Below are positions 1-5,705 of a DNA stretch of 12,145 bases, piece after piece. Under the pieces are notes generated by a model. The model ran no database searches. It saw nothing but the letters and a program-made list of their open reading frames with translations, and was not told the DNA's origin. The stretch is from Alistipes sp. CAG:435. GTDB taxonomy: Bacteria; Bacteroidota; Bacteroidia; Bacteroidales; UBA932. Each line of letters begins with the position of its first letter. Positions within the stretch are counted from its first letter, which is position 1. Where the stretch lies: assembly GCA_000433355.1 (NCBI GenBank), contig FR893097.1, positions 1 to 12,145 of the forward strand, written 5' to 3'. The position numbers were made by a program, and so were the translations under genes.

Positions 1-390
1 GAATGCTGTTTTAGGTGAGTATGGTTTCTCGCGCCTGGAAGCCCGTAACACCAATAGAACGTTCTGTACCGGGGGCGCCGACTTTCAGGTGTGCGAATAT
101 ACTCACACCTGGAACATCAACTCATTAGTTATCAAGTGAATGCTGTTTTAGGTGAGTATGGTTTCTCGCGCCTGGAAGTCCGGAACACCAATAGAACGTT
201 CCGTACCGGGGGCGCCGACTTTTAAGTGAGCGAATATACTCACACCTGGAACATCAACTTACTAATTATCAAGCGAATGCTGTTTTAGGTGCGCATAACT
301 TTTCATACCTGGAAGAACGGGTCTCCTATTGCTCCATAGAACAGAAAATGTACGTGATGAGGCCTTTGTATGCACCGAATATACTGGGGC
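1..390. repeat. 137-bp tandem repeat, two good copies and a decayed third
   Basis: Two near-identical units start at 1 and 138 (period exactly 137), each opening with GAATGCTGTTTTAGGTG. A third unit starts at 275 with the same opening but diverges quickly; it still carries CCTGGAA (308-314) and GAATATACT (377-385). Each full unit holds two 28-base modules that begin with AGGTG (once AAGTG) and end with CCTGGAA, at 13-40, 87-114, 150-177, 224-251 and 287-314. Their spacing alternates 74 and 63 bases, so the 137-bp unit may be a doubled ancestral element of about 68 bases. The clearest hairpin is at 86-111, with arms CAGGTGTG and CACACCTG. No credible protein is encoded, and the window cuts the array on its left side. 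Function unknown. Confidence 0.85.
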
Positions 391-396
391 GCACCA

Positions 397-478
397 TTGG
401 TACAGGAGACGTGCTTCTGGTGTACCAAATGGAATAAGAGATGTGTTGGTACAGGAAAAGCACTTCTGGTGTACCAAC
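397..478. repeat. Two tandem hairpins sharing the GGTACA/TGTACC stem
   Basis: Two inverted repeats lie 49 bases apart. The first has arms TTGGTACA (397-404) and TGTACCAA (421-428); the second has arms GTTGGTACA (445-453) and TGTACCAAC (470-478). Both enclose 16 bases, and the CTTCTGGTGTACCAA end is shared. Short open frames cross this stretch on both strands, but their peptides only echo the repeat (a recurring F-W-C-T motif), so I treat them as non-coding. Bases 479-600 show no gene or clear signal. Confidence 0.7.
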
Positions 479-603
479 AAGGACAGGACATCAGTTTCGG
501 GCCAGTGGAAGGAAAGTGTGGCAGAACAGTAGGTGTCATTCCTGATTCACATCCACCAACCTTAGGTGCGGCATTGTCGTTTCAGATCCAAACAACTATT
601 ATT

Positions 604-685
604 CCGGGTGAAAAAATGGTGGTTATACACCCGGGGAGACATCACTGATTGGAGTCGGGTGCGGAAAGCCACTTTTTTCACCCGA
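604..685. repeat. Two hairpins with 7-bp arms and 17-base spacers
   Basis: The first hairpin has arms CCGGGTG (604-610) and CACCCGG (628-634); the second has TCGGGTG (655-661) and CACCCGA (679-685). Both have exactly 17 bases between the arms, and the closing base pair differs compensatorily (C-G in one, T-A in the other). The second hairpin is the left end of the dispersed repeat copy at 657-839. The arrangement resembles the preceding pair at 397-478. Confidence 0.65.
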
Positions 686-839
686 TGCATAAGTCCGGGA
701 TCTTCCGCCACACATTGTCTAATATGACAACGATGGAGATTAGGTCCTTTACATACAGATTTTTGCGCAGGAATATCAACGGTGCGCAATTATTTAAATA
801 TCAGCGTTATAAGAGAAATGTTAGCCAACTCCTATATAG
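657..839 (+). repeat. Dispersed repeat, copy 1 (upstream of the GH92 gene)
   Basis: This 183-base stretch recurs in the same orientation at 3444-3716. Shared blocks include GGGTGCGGAA, ACCCGATGCATAAG, GGGATCTTCCGCCACAC, CCTTTACATAC, TTTAAATATCAGC and CCAACTCCTATATAG. The two copies flank the GH92 gene as direct repeats. An open frame at 649-852 runs through it, but it lacks recognisable motifs and the second copy breaks the frame with an insertion, so a non-coding or decayed element is more likely. The right edge is sharp at CCTATATAG. Confidence 0.8.
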
Positions 840-870
840 GACCCGGAAATAATAATGATGTCATTCCGTG

Positions 871-902
871 TTTGCTCCAACAAAAAAGAATAGGTATCTT
901 AG
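871..902 (+). promoter_or_regulatory. Probable promoter of the GH92 gene
   Basis: TTTG at 871-874 is followed after 20 bases by TATCTTAG (895-902), one mismatch from the Bacteroidetes -7 consensus TAnnTTTG. Transcription would start near 908, giving a leader of about 20 bases before the ATG at 930. No Shine-Dalgarno sequence is evident, as is usual in this phylum. Confidence 0.5.
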
Positions 903-929
903 CGGAACGATAATATTCAATCGTCATCG

Positions 930-3137
930 ATGAAAACGATAAGGACAATAATCATCGCTGCCCTCGGTGCTTTGGCGGCTTGTTCTCCGGCCACGACGGA
1001 ACTGGAGGACTACACGGGGTACGTTAATGTCAGGATCGGCTCAGGCGGGCACGGGCACGTGTTTGTCGGAGCGAGCGTGCCTTTCGGCGCGGTGCAGTTG
1101 GGACCTACGAGCATCCCTCAGCAATGGGATTGGTGCTCCGGCTACCATTCCAGTGACTCCACGGTCATCGGATTCTCGCACACACACTTGAGCGGAACCG
1201 GAATCGGAGACCTCTTCGACATCACCGTGATGCCGGTGGTCGGCACGGTGAGATATTCAAGAGGGGAGGAACCGAAAGACGCTTCGCCGGAAGCGATCGC
1301 CGCCGCGCAGGCCTCAGGAATGTGGTCCTACGCCGACAGGACGAAAGAGATCGCCAAACCAGGTTACTATAGCGTTCCTCTGACCCGCTACGGCATCACC
1401 GCCGAGATGACGGCCACGACAAGGGTCGGCCTCAGCCGTTACACTTTCCCGGCTTCCGACAGCTCAGCGGTGGTCTTCGACCTTGAGAACGGCGGCTGTT
1501 GGGACAGGGCATACGATACGAAATTCACCGTCATAGACAGTTGTACCATAGAGGGCTACAGGTTTTCTACGGGTTGGGCTAAAGACCAGAAAATCTACTT
1601 CCGCGCCCAATTCTCAAAGCCGTTCGACTCCATCGACGAAATCACCGCCAAGGAATATCCCGTTGAGGGTAAGGAATATTCAGTGAACTACTTCCGCGCC
1701 GACTTCCACACCACCGAAGGCGAGCAGGTGATGCTGAAGGTCGCGGTCTCCCCGGCCAGCGAGGAAAAGGCGGCTTTGAATATGTCGGCGGAACTTCCGG
1801 GCTGGGACTTCGAGGCCACGGTCGATGCGGCCCGCGAGGCTTGGAACGCGGAACTCTCCAAGGTTAAGGTGTCCACTGATGATCCTGAAGCCAGAGCAAT
1901 TTTCTACACAGCGCTTTACCACACGATGATAATGCCATCGATATTCAGTGATCTGGATGATCCGAGGGCTGAATATACCACATTCTCCCTTTGGGATACT
2001 TATCGCGCCCAGATGCCGCTGATGACAATCCTGCATCCGGAAAGGGAGAACGATATGGTCGCTTCGATGCTTAAGATCTACCGGAAGCAGGGCCGTCTTC
2101 CAGTTTGGCATCTGGTCGGCAACGAGACGGACTGTATGGTCGGCAACCCTGGTGTCATCGCCGTCGCCGACGCTGTCGTGAAAGGCTTCGACGGCTTTGA
2201 CCGTGACCTCGCCTGGGAAGCGATGAAGGCGACTATGACGGACACCATCCGCGGCCTGAACTACCGTCAGAAGTACGGGTATATTCCTTCAGACACAATG
2301 CTTGAGTCAATAGCCTTTGATATGGAATATGCCATTGCGGATGCAGCTGTGGCCGCCGCCGCTGATTACCTTGGCAAGCCGGATGACGCTGAATATTTCC
2401 GTAACAGCAGCCATTCCTACCGCAATTATATGGATCCGGAGACTTTGTTCGCAAGAGGAAAGATGACAGACGGCAGCTGGAGGACTCCGTTCAATCCATA
2501 TTCCTCGGAGCATCGCGCTAATGATTATTGTGAGGGAAACGCCTGGCAATATACCTGGCTCGCTCCGCACGACTATTCCGGCCTGGTTGATTTCTACGGC
2601 TCCCGCGAGAAGTTTGTCGAGAGGCTTGACTCGCTTTTCGCCGCTGATTCCAGAATAGACGGTGAGGACGCTTCTCCTGACATCTCCGGCCTCATCGGTC
2701 AGTACGCCCACGGCAACGAGCCGAGCCACCACGTCATCTATTTCTATACTATGGCAGGCGAGCCGTACAAGACAGCCGATCTGGCACGCCGGATATATTC
2801 AGAGTTTTATAAGAACGCCGATGACGGTCTCTGCGGCAATGAGGATGCCGGCCAGATGTCCGCCTGGTACGCCCTTTCCGCTTTGGGCTTCTATGAGATC
2901 GAGCCTGCTTCAACAAGGTTCTGGTTCGGCGCTCCGGCGTTTGAGGCGGTTGATTTGAAGGTCGCTGGAGGCACGTTCAAGATCAAGGCCTCCGGTTTAA
3001 GTGATGCGAACCGCTATATCCAGAGCGTCACCTTGAACGGTAAACCTTACGATAAGGCTTACATTGAATATTCCGACATTGTCAAAGGCGGGGAACTTGT
3101 CTTTGAAATGGGGGCGGAGCCGGCCGTCTGGTATTAG
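930..3137 (+). CDS. GH92 family alpha-mannosidase, lipoprotein
   Basis: The 735-residue protein is a glycoside hydrolase of family 92, whose members are calcium-dependent exo-acting alpha-mannosidases (mostly alpha-1,2) that trim N-glycans and mannans. It begins with a lipoprotein signal whose lipobox is L-A-A-C, with Cys18 as the lipidation site, so it is anchored in a membrane, probably the outer one. Family signatures are all present: WDWCSGYH (from residue 66), GFSHTHLSGTGIGD (about 85-98), WHLVGNETD (from 393), EGNAWQYTW with the likely general acid Glu535, GNEPSHH (from 595) and GNEDAGQMSAW with Asp639 as the likely general base. The length is normal and the frame is intact. The gene stands alone, with its own promoter and terminator and no SusC/SusD pair beside it. 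The exact linkage specificity cannot be read from the sequence. Confidence 0.95.
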   Translation: MKTIRTIIIAALGALAACSPATTELEDYTGYVNVRIGSGGHGHVFVGASVPFGAVQLGPTSIPQQWDWCSGYHSSDSTVIGFSHTHLSGTGIGDLFDITVMPVVGTVRYSRGEEPKDASPEAIAAAQASGMWSYADRTKEIAKPGYYSVPLTRYGITAEMTATTRVGLSRYTFPASDSSAVVFDLENGGCWDRAYDTKFTVIDSCTIEGYRFSTGWAKDQKIYFRAQFSKPFDSIDEITAKEYPVEGKEYSVNYFRADFHTTEGEQVMLKVAVSPASEEKAALNMSAELPGWDFEATVDAAREAWNAELSKVKVSTDDPEARAIFYTALYHTMIMPSIFSDLDDPRAEYTTFSLWDTYRAQMPLMTILHPERENDMVASMLKIYRKQGRLPVWHLVGNETDCMVGNPGVIAVADAVVKGFDGFDRDLAWEAMKATMTDTIRGLNYRQKYGYIPSDTMLESIAFDMEYAIADAAVAAAADYLGKPDDAEYFRNSSHSYRNYMDPETLFARGKMTDGSWRTPFNPYSSEHRANDYCEGNAWQYTWLAPHDYSGLVDFYGSREKFVERLDSLFAADSRIDGEDASPDISGLIGQYAHGNEPSHHVIYFYTMAGEPYKTADLARRIYSEFYKNADDGLCGNEDAGQMSAWYALSALGFYEIEPASTRFWFGAPAFEAVDLKVAGGTFKIKASGLSDANRYIQSVTLNGKPYDKAYIEYSDIVKGGELVFEMGAEPAVWY

Positions 3138-3162
3138 GATGCTCCTTTTGATAAGAGATCGG

Positions 3163-3217
3163 AAATAACTTGCTTCATCGCTATGCGTGGGGCAAGTTAT
3201 TTTCTTTATTTTTCGGA
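3163..3217 (+). terminator. Intrinsic terminator of the GH92 gene
   Basis: Arms AAATAACTTGC (3163-3173) and GCAAGTTATTT (3192-3202) form a perfect 11-bp stem 25 bases after the stop codon, followed by a T-rich tract (TTTCTTTATTTTT). Confidence 0.8.
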
Positions 3218-3274
3218 GAATCGGTGCTCTTTTCGCTAATTTTTGCGTGAAAATGAAAAAAAAGTCAAAAAAAG

Positions 3275-3305
3275 TTTGGAGGGAACGAAAAAGTCGCTAT
3301 CTTTG
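3275..3305 (+). promoter_or_regulatory. Strong Bacteroidetes-type promoter, rRNA-like
   Basis: TTTG (3275-3278), a 19-base spacer and TATCTTTG (3298-3305) match the phylum consensus exactly. The 30 bases upstream are A-rich tracts, like an UP element. Transcription should begin near 3311. Nothing downstream on this strand is a recognisable protein gene before the convergent metK gene. Confidence 0.8.
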
Positions 3306-3308
3306 CAG

Positions 3309-3403
3309 CCCGTTTCGGAAATAACGGGAAAGTTCATTGACAATATTGAAAGATTAGTACAACAAGTACCGAGAACGAAATGAGAGCGTTGATTCTTTTT
3401 TTT
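3309..3403 (+). ncRNA. Orphan rRNA-leader-like transcript start
   Basis: Directly after the promoter there is a hairpin with arms CCCGTT (3309-3314) and AACGGG (3323-3328), then AGTTCATTGACA (3331-3342), which resembles the boxA antitermination element of rRNA leaders. Next come GTAC-AACAA-GTAC (3357-3369) and a run of eight T (3396-3403) after only a weak AACG/CGTT stem. The layout resembles the leader of a Bacteroidetes rRNA operon, but no 16S sequence follows. It could be a translocated leader, a small RNA of about 90 bases, or the start of a longer RNA. Assignment rests on resemblance, not on alignment. Confidence 0.4.
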
Positions 3404-3443
3404 AGGAAAGATGAATAAGTTGTCGGGGTCGAACTTGAGAGAT

Positions 3444-3716
3444 GGGTGCGGAACGCCACTTTTTTTACCCGATGCATAAGCCCGGGATCTTCCGCCACAC
3501 CTTGTCTTATATGATAACGATGGAGATTATCGTCCTTTACATACCGATTCTTGCGCAGGACTATCAGCGATGCACAATTGTCTAAATATCAGCATAATTT
3601 TATTTTACGATGGAGATTAGTTCCTTTACATACAGATTCTTGCGCAGGACTATCAGCGATGCACAATTGTTTAAATATCAGCATAATAAGAGAAATATTG
3701 GCCAACTCCTATATAG
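3444..3716 (+). repeat. Dispersed repeat, copy 2, with internal duplication
   Basis: Same element as 657-839 and in the same orientation, but 90 bases longer because of an internal tandem duplication. The duplicated unit starts with ACGATGGAGATTA at 3517 and again at 3607 (period 90) and ends with ATCAGCATAAT. Each unit contains a possible stem, GTCCT pairing with AGGAC around the TTGCGC segment. An open frame at 3551-3913 crosses the duplication but shows the same DNA read in two frames, so it is not a convincing gene. Confidence 0.85.
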
Positions 3717-3738
3717 TACCCTTTGTTTTTTCATCGAC

Positions 3739-3766
3739 AGGAGCAATATCATCAGTTTGTGCTCCT
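3739..3766 (+). repeat. Hairpin AGGAGCA/TGCTCCT
   Basis: A perfect 7-bp inverted repeat (3739-3745 and 3760-3766) with a 14-base loop, lying between the dispersed repeat and the long hairpin. It could be part of a structured RNA from the promoter at 3275. Confidence 0.5.
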
Positions 3767-3805
3767 ATGGCAGAAATGAATTGTCTTGAATTGGGTCGAG
3801 CACAA

Positions 3806-3876
3806 AGCATCAAACAAGACAATGCCGGTGGCGACCATTTTTCAGGGAGCCACCGGCATTTTGTCTTGTTGATGCT
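3806..3876. terminator. Very long hairpin, likely bidirectional terminator
   Basis: The left arm (3806-3832) and right arm (3849-3876) pair over about 26 bp with two small bulges. The core is a 9-bp G+C-rich stem (GCCGGTGGC/GCCACCGGC), and the loop is 16 bases. On the plus strand the core is followed by ATTTTGTCTTGTT, on the minus strand by ATTGTCTTGTTT, so it could stop transcription from both directions between the plus-strand promoter at 3275 and the convergent metK gene. The outer arm is longer than a simple terminator needs. Confidence 0.6.
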
Positions 3877-3883
3877 TCCAAGC

Positions 3884-3907
3884 GATATTCATTCATTTAT
3901 GAATATC
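3884..3907. repeat. Hairpin just beyond the metK stop codon
   Basis: GATATTCAT (3884-3892) and ATGAATATC (3899-3907) form a perfect 9-bp A+T-rich stem with a 6-base loop, 10 bases past the metK stop. No T-run follows on the minus strand, so it may stabilise the mRNA 3' end rather than terminate. Confidence 0.5.
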
Positions 3908-3917
3908 ATATAAGCGA

Positions 3918-5228
3918 TTAAAGGTTGAAGGCTTTCTTGATGGCATCGACAGCGTCGAGCTTTTCCCATCCGAAGAACTGGACGAGTTTGTCGGTCTGGT
4001 GCCCTGGCTTACCGACCTTCACGGTCTTGGTGTACGGCTTGCGGCCGAAGTGACCGTAGGCGGCGGTCGGTTCGTAGATAGGGTTCTTGAGCTCGAACTT
4101 GCGGATGATCGCGGCAGGGCGGAGGTCGAAGAGATCCTCGATCTTGCGGGCGATCTCGGCGTCAGGCACTATGCCGGTTCCGTAGGTGTCCACGAATATG
4201 CTTACCGGCCTTGCCACACCGATAGCGTAGGCGACCTGGACAAGCATTTCGTCAGCGACACCGGCGGCGACCATATTCTTTGCTATGTGCCTTGCCGCGT
4301 ATGCCGCGGAGCGGTCCACCTTGCTCGGATCCTTGCCGGAGAACGCTCCGCCGCCGTGCGCGCCCTTTCCACCGTAGGTGTCCACGATGATCTTCCTGCC
4401 GGTGAGGCCGGTGTCTCCCGCAGGGCCACCGATCACGAACTTGCCGGTCGGATTGACGTGCAGGATGAAATCGTCCTTGAACAGGGCTGCTGTCTGAGGG
4501 TTGAGTGCGGTCTTCAACTTAGGCAGGAGGATATTCCTGACATCAGCCTCAATCTTGTCGTGCATCGCCTGGTCAACCTTGTCCTGGCCGAACTGGCGGA
4601 CCGCCTCTGAATATGTGATATTCCCGAGTCCTTCGGCCACGAAGTCGTCGTGCTGGGTGGAGATGACGATCGTGTGGACCCTTACAGGGTGGTGGGACTC
4701 GTCATATTCAATGGTGAACTGGGACTTTGAGTCAGGCCTCAGGTAAGGCATCAGCTCCGGAGTGTTGTGACGGATGTCCGCCAGCACCTGAAGTGCGATC
4801 TGGGAGAGGTAGAGCGGGAGCGGCATATAGTCCTCCGTGTCCTTGCAGGCGTAGCCGAACATCATTCCCTGGTCGCCGGCTCCCTGGTCTTCAGGGTTCT
4901 CGCGCACCACGCCGCGGTTGATGTCCTGGCTCTGCTCGTGGATTTCGGAAAGGACTCCGCACGAGTTGCCATCGAACATATATTCGGCCTTGTTGTAGCC
5001 GATGCGGTTGATCACGCCGCGCACAACCTTCTGGACGTCAACGTACGCCTCGTCCGAGCGCACCTCGCCGCCGATTACCACCAAACCCGTCGAGCAGAAT
5101 GTCTCGCAGGCCACTTTTGACTCCGGATCCTGGCTGAGGAACTCGTCCAGAATCGCGTCCGAGATCTGATCCGCGACCTTGTCAGGATGTCCCTCGGAAA
5201 CTGATTCGCTTGTAAATAAGTAATTCAT
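3918..5228 (-). CDS. metK: S-adenosylmethionine synthetase (MetK)
   Basis: Makes S-adenosylmethionine from methionine and ATP, releasing phosphate and pyrophosphate; it is cytosolic and normally a tetramer. All signatures are present: GHPDKVADQISDAILDEF at residues 13-30 (His14 and Asp16 as in the E. coli enzyme), GAGDQGMMFGYA near 117-128, GGPAGDTGLTGRK, and GGGAFSGKDPSKVDRSAAYAA from residue 292. At 436 residues it is longer than the E. coli protein (about 384), as in other Bacteroidetes, with a C-terminal stretch ending FFGWEKLDAVDAIKKAFNL. The start ATG lies at 5226-5228, where the conserved LFTSESVSEGHPDK segment begins at once, and is preceded by A+T-rich sequence without a Shine-Dalgarno. 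The gene is monocistronic and its long leader carries a SAM-sensing attenuator, so expression should fall when its own product accumulates. Confidence 0.98.
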   Translation of the reverse strand: MNYLFTSESVSEGHPDKVADQISDAILDEFLSQDPESKVACETFCSTGLVVIGGEVRSDEAYVDVQKVVRGVINRIGYNKAEYMFDGNSCGVLSEIHEQSQDINRGVVRENPEDQGAGDQGMMFGYACKDTEDYMPLPLYLSQIALQVLADIRHNTPELMPYLRPDSKSQFTIEYDESHHPVRVHTIVISTQHDDFVAEGLGNITYSEAVRQFGQDKVDQAMHDKIEADVRNILLPKLKTALNPQTAALFKDDFILHVNPTGKFVIGGPAGDTGLTGRKIIVDTYGGKGAHGGGAFSGKDPSKVDRSAAYAARHIAKNMVAAGVADEMLVQVAYAIGVARPVSIFVDTYGTGIVPDAEIARKIEDLFDLRPAAIIRKFELKNPIYEPTAAYGHFGRKPYTKTVKVGKPGHQTDKLVQFFGWEKLDAVDAIKKAFNL

Positions 5229-5262
5229 AATGTGTTATATTTATAATTTCAATCATTTCGCC

Positions 5263-5290
5263 ATAATGGGCCAAATTCTTCGGCCATTAT
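5263..5290 (-). repeat. Second hairpin in the metK leader
   Basis: On the minus strand ATAATGGCC (5290-5282) pairs with GGCCCATTAT (5272-5263), nine pairs with one bulged C and a 9-base loop. It lies downstream of the attenuator and about 35 bases before the ATG. No T-run follows. It may affect translation or stability; nothing identifies it further. Confidence 0.4.
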
Positions 5291-5325
5291 TTCAAACGTC
5301 GCATTTCAGCGCGGCAGGCGAAAAC

Positions 5326-5358
5326 AAAAAAACTCCAACGTATGCGGAATACGTGGAG
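5326..5358 (-). terminator. Intrinsic terminator inside the metK leader (attenuator)
   Basis: On the minus strand CTCCACGTAT (5358-5349) pairs with ATACG-T-TGGAG (5343-5333), ten pairs with one bulged T and a 5-base loop, followed at once by seven T (5332-5326). It lies about 97 bases before the metK start, so termination here would yield a short leader RNA of about 110 bases. The 5' arm is also complementary to 5435-5424 in the aptamer, which makes it conditional. Confidence 0.8.
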
Positions 5359-5382
5359 CGACACCAAAAACACAATATGAAA

Positions 5383-5435
5383 TATTTTAGCATTTTTTAG
5401 TGTGGTTGCAAGCAGGCAAATCTCTCCACATTCCG
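5383..5435 (-). ncRNA. SAM-II-type riboswitch aptamer upstream of metK
   Basis: Read on the minus strand, TGTGG (5430-5426) pairs with CCACA (5405-5401) as P1. The enclosed loop contains GATTTG (5422-5417) and TTGCAA (5411-5406), and the 3' side has an A-run and TGCTAAAA (5392-5385). Order, spacing and conserved bases match the H-type pseudoknot of the SAM-II class: GAUUU in loop 1, UUGCAA ahead of the P1 3' strand, and a GCUAAA element forming P2 (here GCA 5409-5407 with TGC 5392-5390, then TT 5411-5410 with AA 5388-5387). It binds SAM in known examples. It begins within a few bases of the predicted transcription start and precedes the terminator at 5358-5326. A SAM-I aptamer is unlikely because there is no room for its four-way junction. 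The call is by eye, without a covariance search. Confidence 0.8.
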
Positions 5436-5439
5436 TGTG

Positions 5440-5471
5440 CAAAGGTACTACTTTTTCGGGAATATCCAAAA
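5440..5471 (-). promoter_or_regulatory. metK promoter
   Basis: On the minus strand TTTTG (5471-5467) is followed after 19 bases by TACCTTTG (5447-5440), a full match to TAnnTTTG. The start site should fall near 5434, giving a leader of about 205 bases, long enough for the aptamer and terminator. Confidence 0.75.
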
Positions 5472-5614
5472 GCTTCTCAAAGTTTGGGCAAAGGGCAGAG
5501 GCAAGGTTTGAACAATGCCGGTCTGCATCGGTCGGCCAGTAATATTACTAAATCAGCATTTTTTGATTAAATCATAACAATTATCAACTGTAATTGATTT
5601 GTAACTGAATTAAA

Positions 5615-5646
5615 TTTTCTGAACCGAAGAAAAAGTGTTAATTTCG
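5615..5646 (+). promoter_or_regulatory. Probable promoter of the receptor-lipoprotein operon
   Basis: TAATTTCG (5639-5646) resembles the Bacteroidetes -7 element with one mismatch, and TTTTCTG (5615-5621) sits 17 bases upstream as a poor -33 element. The start would be near 5652 with a leader of about 54 bases. The divergent region between here and the metK promoter (5472-5614) shows no other clear signal apart from A+T-rich sequence. Confidence 0.4.
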
Positions 5647-5705
5647 CAAGTTGAATGGTTTGGACTGAAAAAGATTAATTCAATACTTTATTTATTAACA
5701 AATCT

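Noticed and set aside
1..274. CRISPR array
   Set aside because: The repeated unit is 137 bases and nearly identical throughout, without short repeats separated by unique spacers, and there are no cas genes.
370..648. 92-codon open frame on the plus strand in the left repeat region
   Set aside because: Its peptide is just the hairpin repeat read through (recurring F-W-C-T words), overlapping frames exist on both strands, and it has no known motif.
3309..3403. Start of an rRNA operon
   Set aside because: The promoter and leader look right, but no 16S 5' end follows; the sequence passes into the dispersed repeat.
3551..3913. 120-codon open frame on the plus strand
   Set aside because: It crosses the 90-bp duplication in two different frames and then runs through the long hairpin; no domain or start signal supports it.
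4501..5120. Open frames on the plus strand opposite metK
   Set aside because: They are antisense shadows of the strongly conserved metK reading frame.
5383..5435. SAM-I riboswitch
   Set aside because: GCAACC and GCTAAA recall SAM-I, but the space before GCAACC is only about 30 bases, too short for its junction; spacing and the GATTTG loop fit SAM-II.
5287..5469. Possible leader peptide upstream of metK on the minus strand
   Set aside because: Its start lies upstream of the predicted transcription start, and it runs across the aptamer and terminator, whose RNA structure explains the sequence better.
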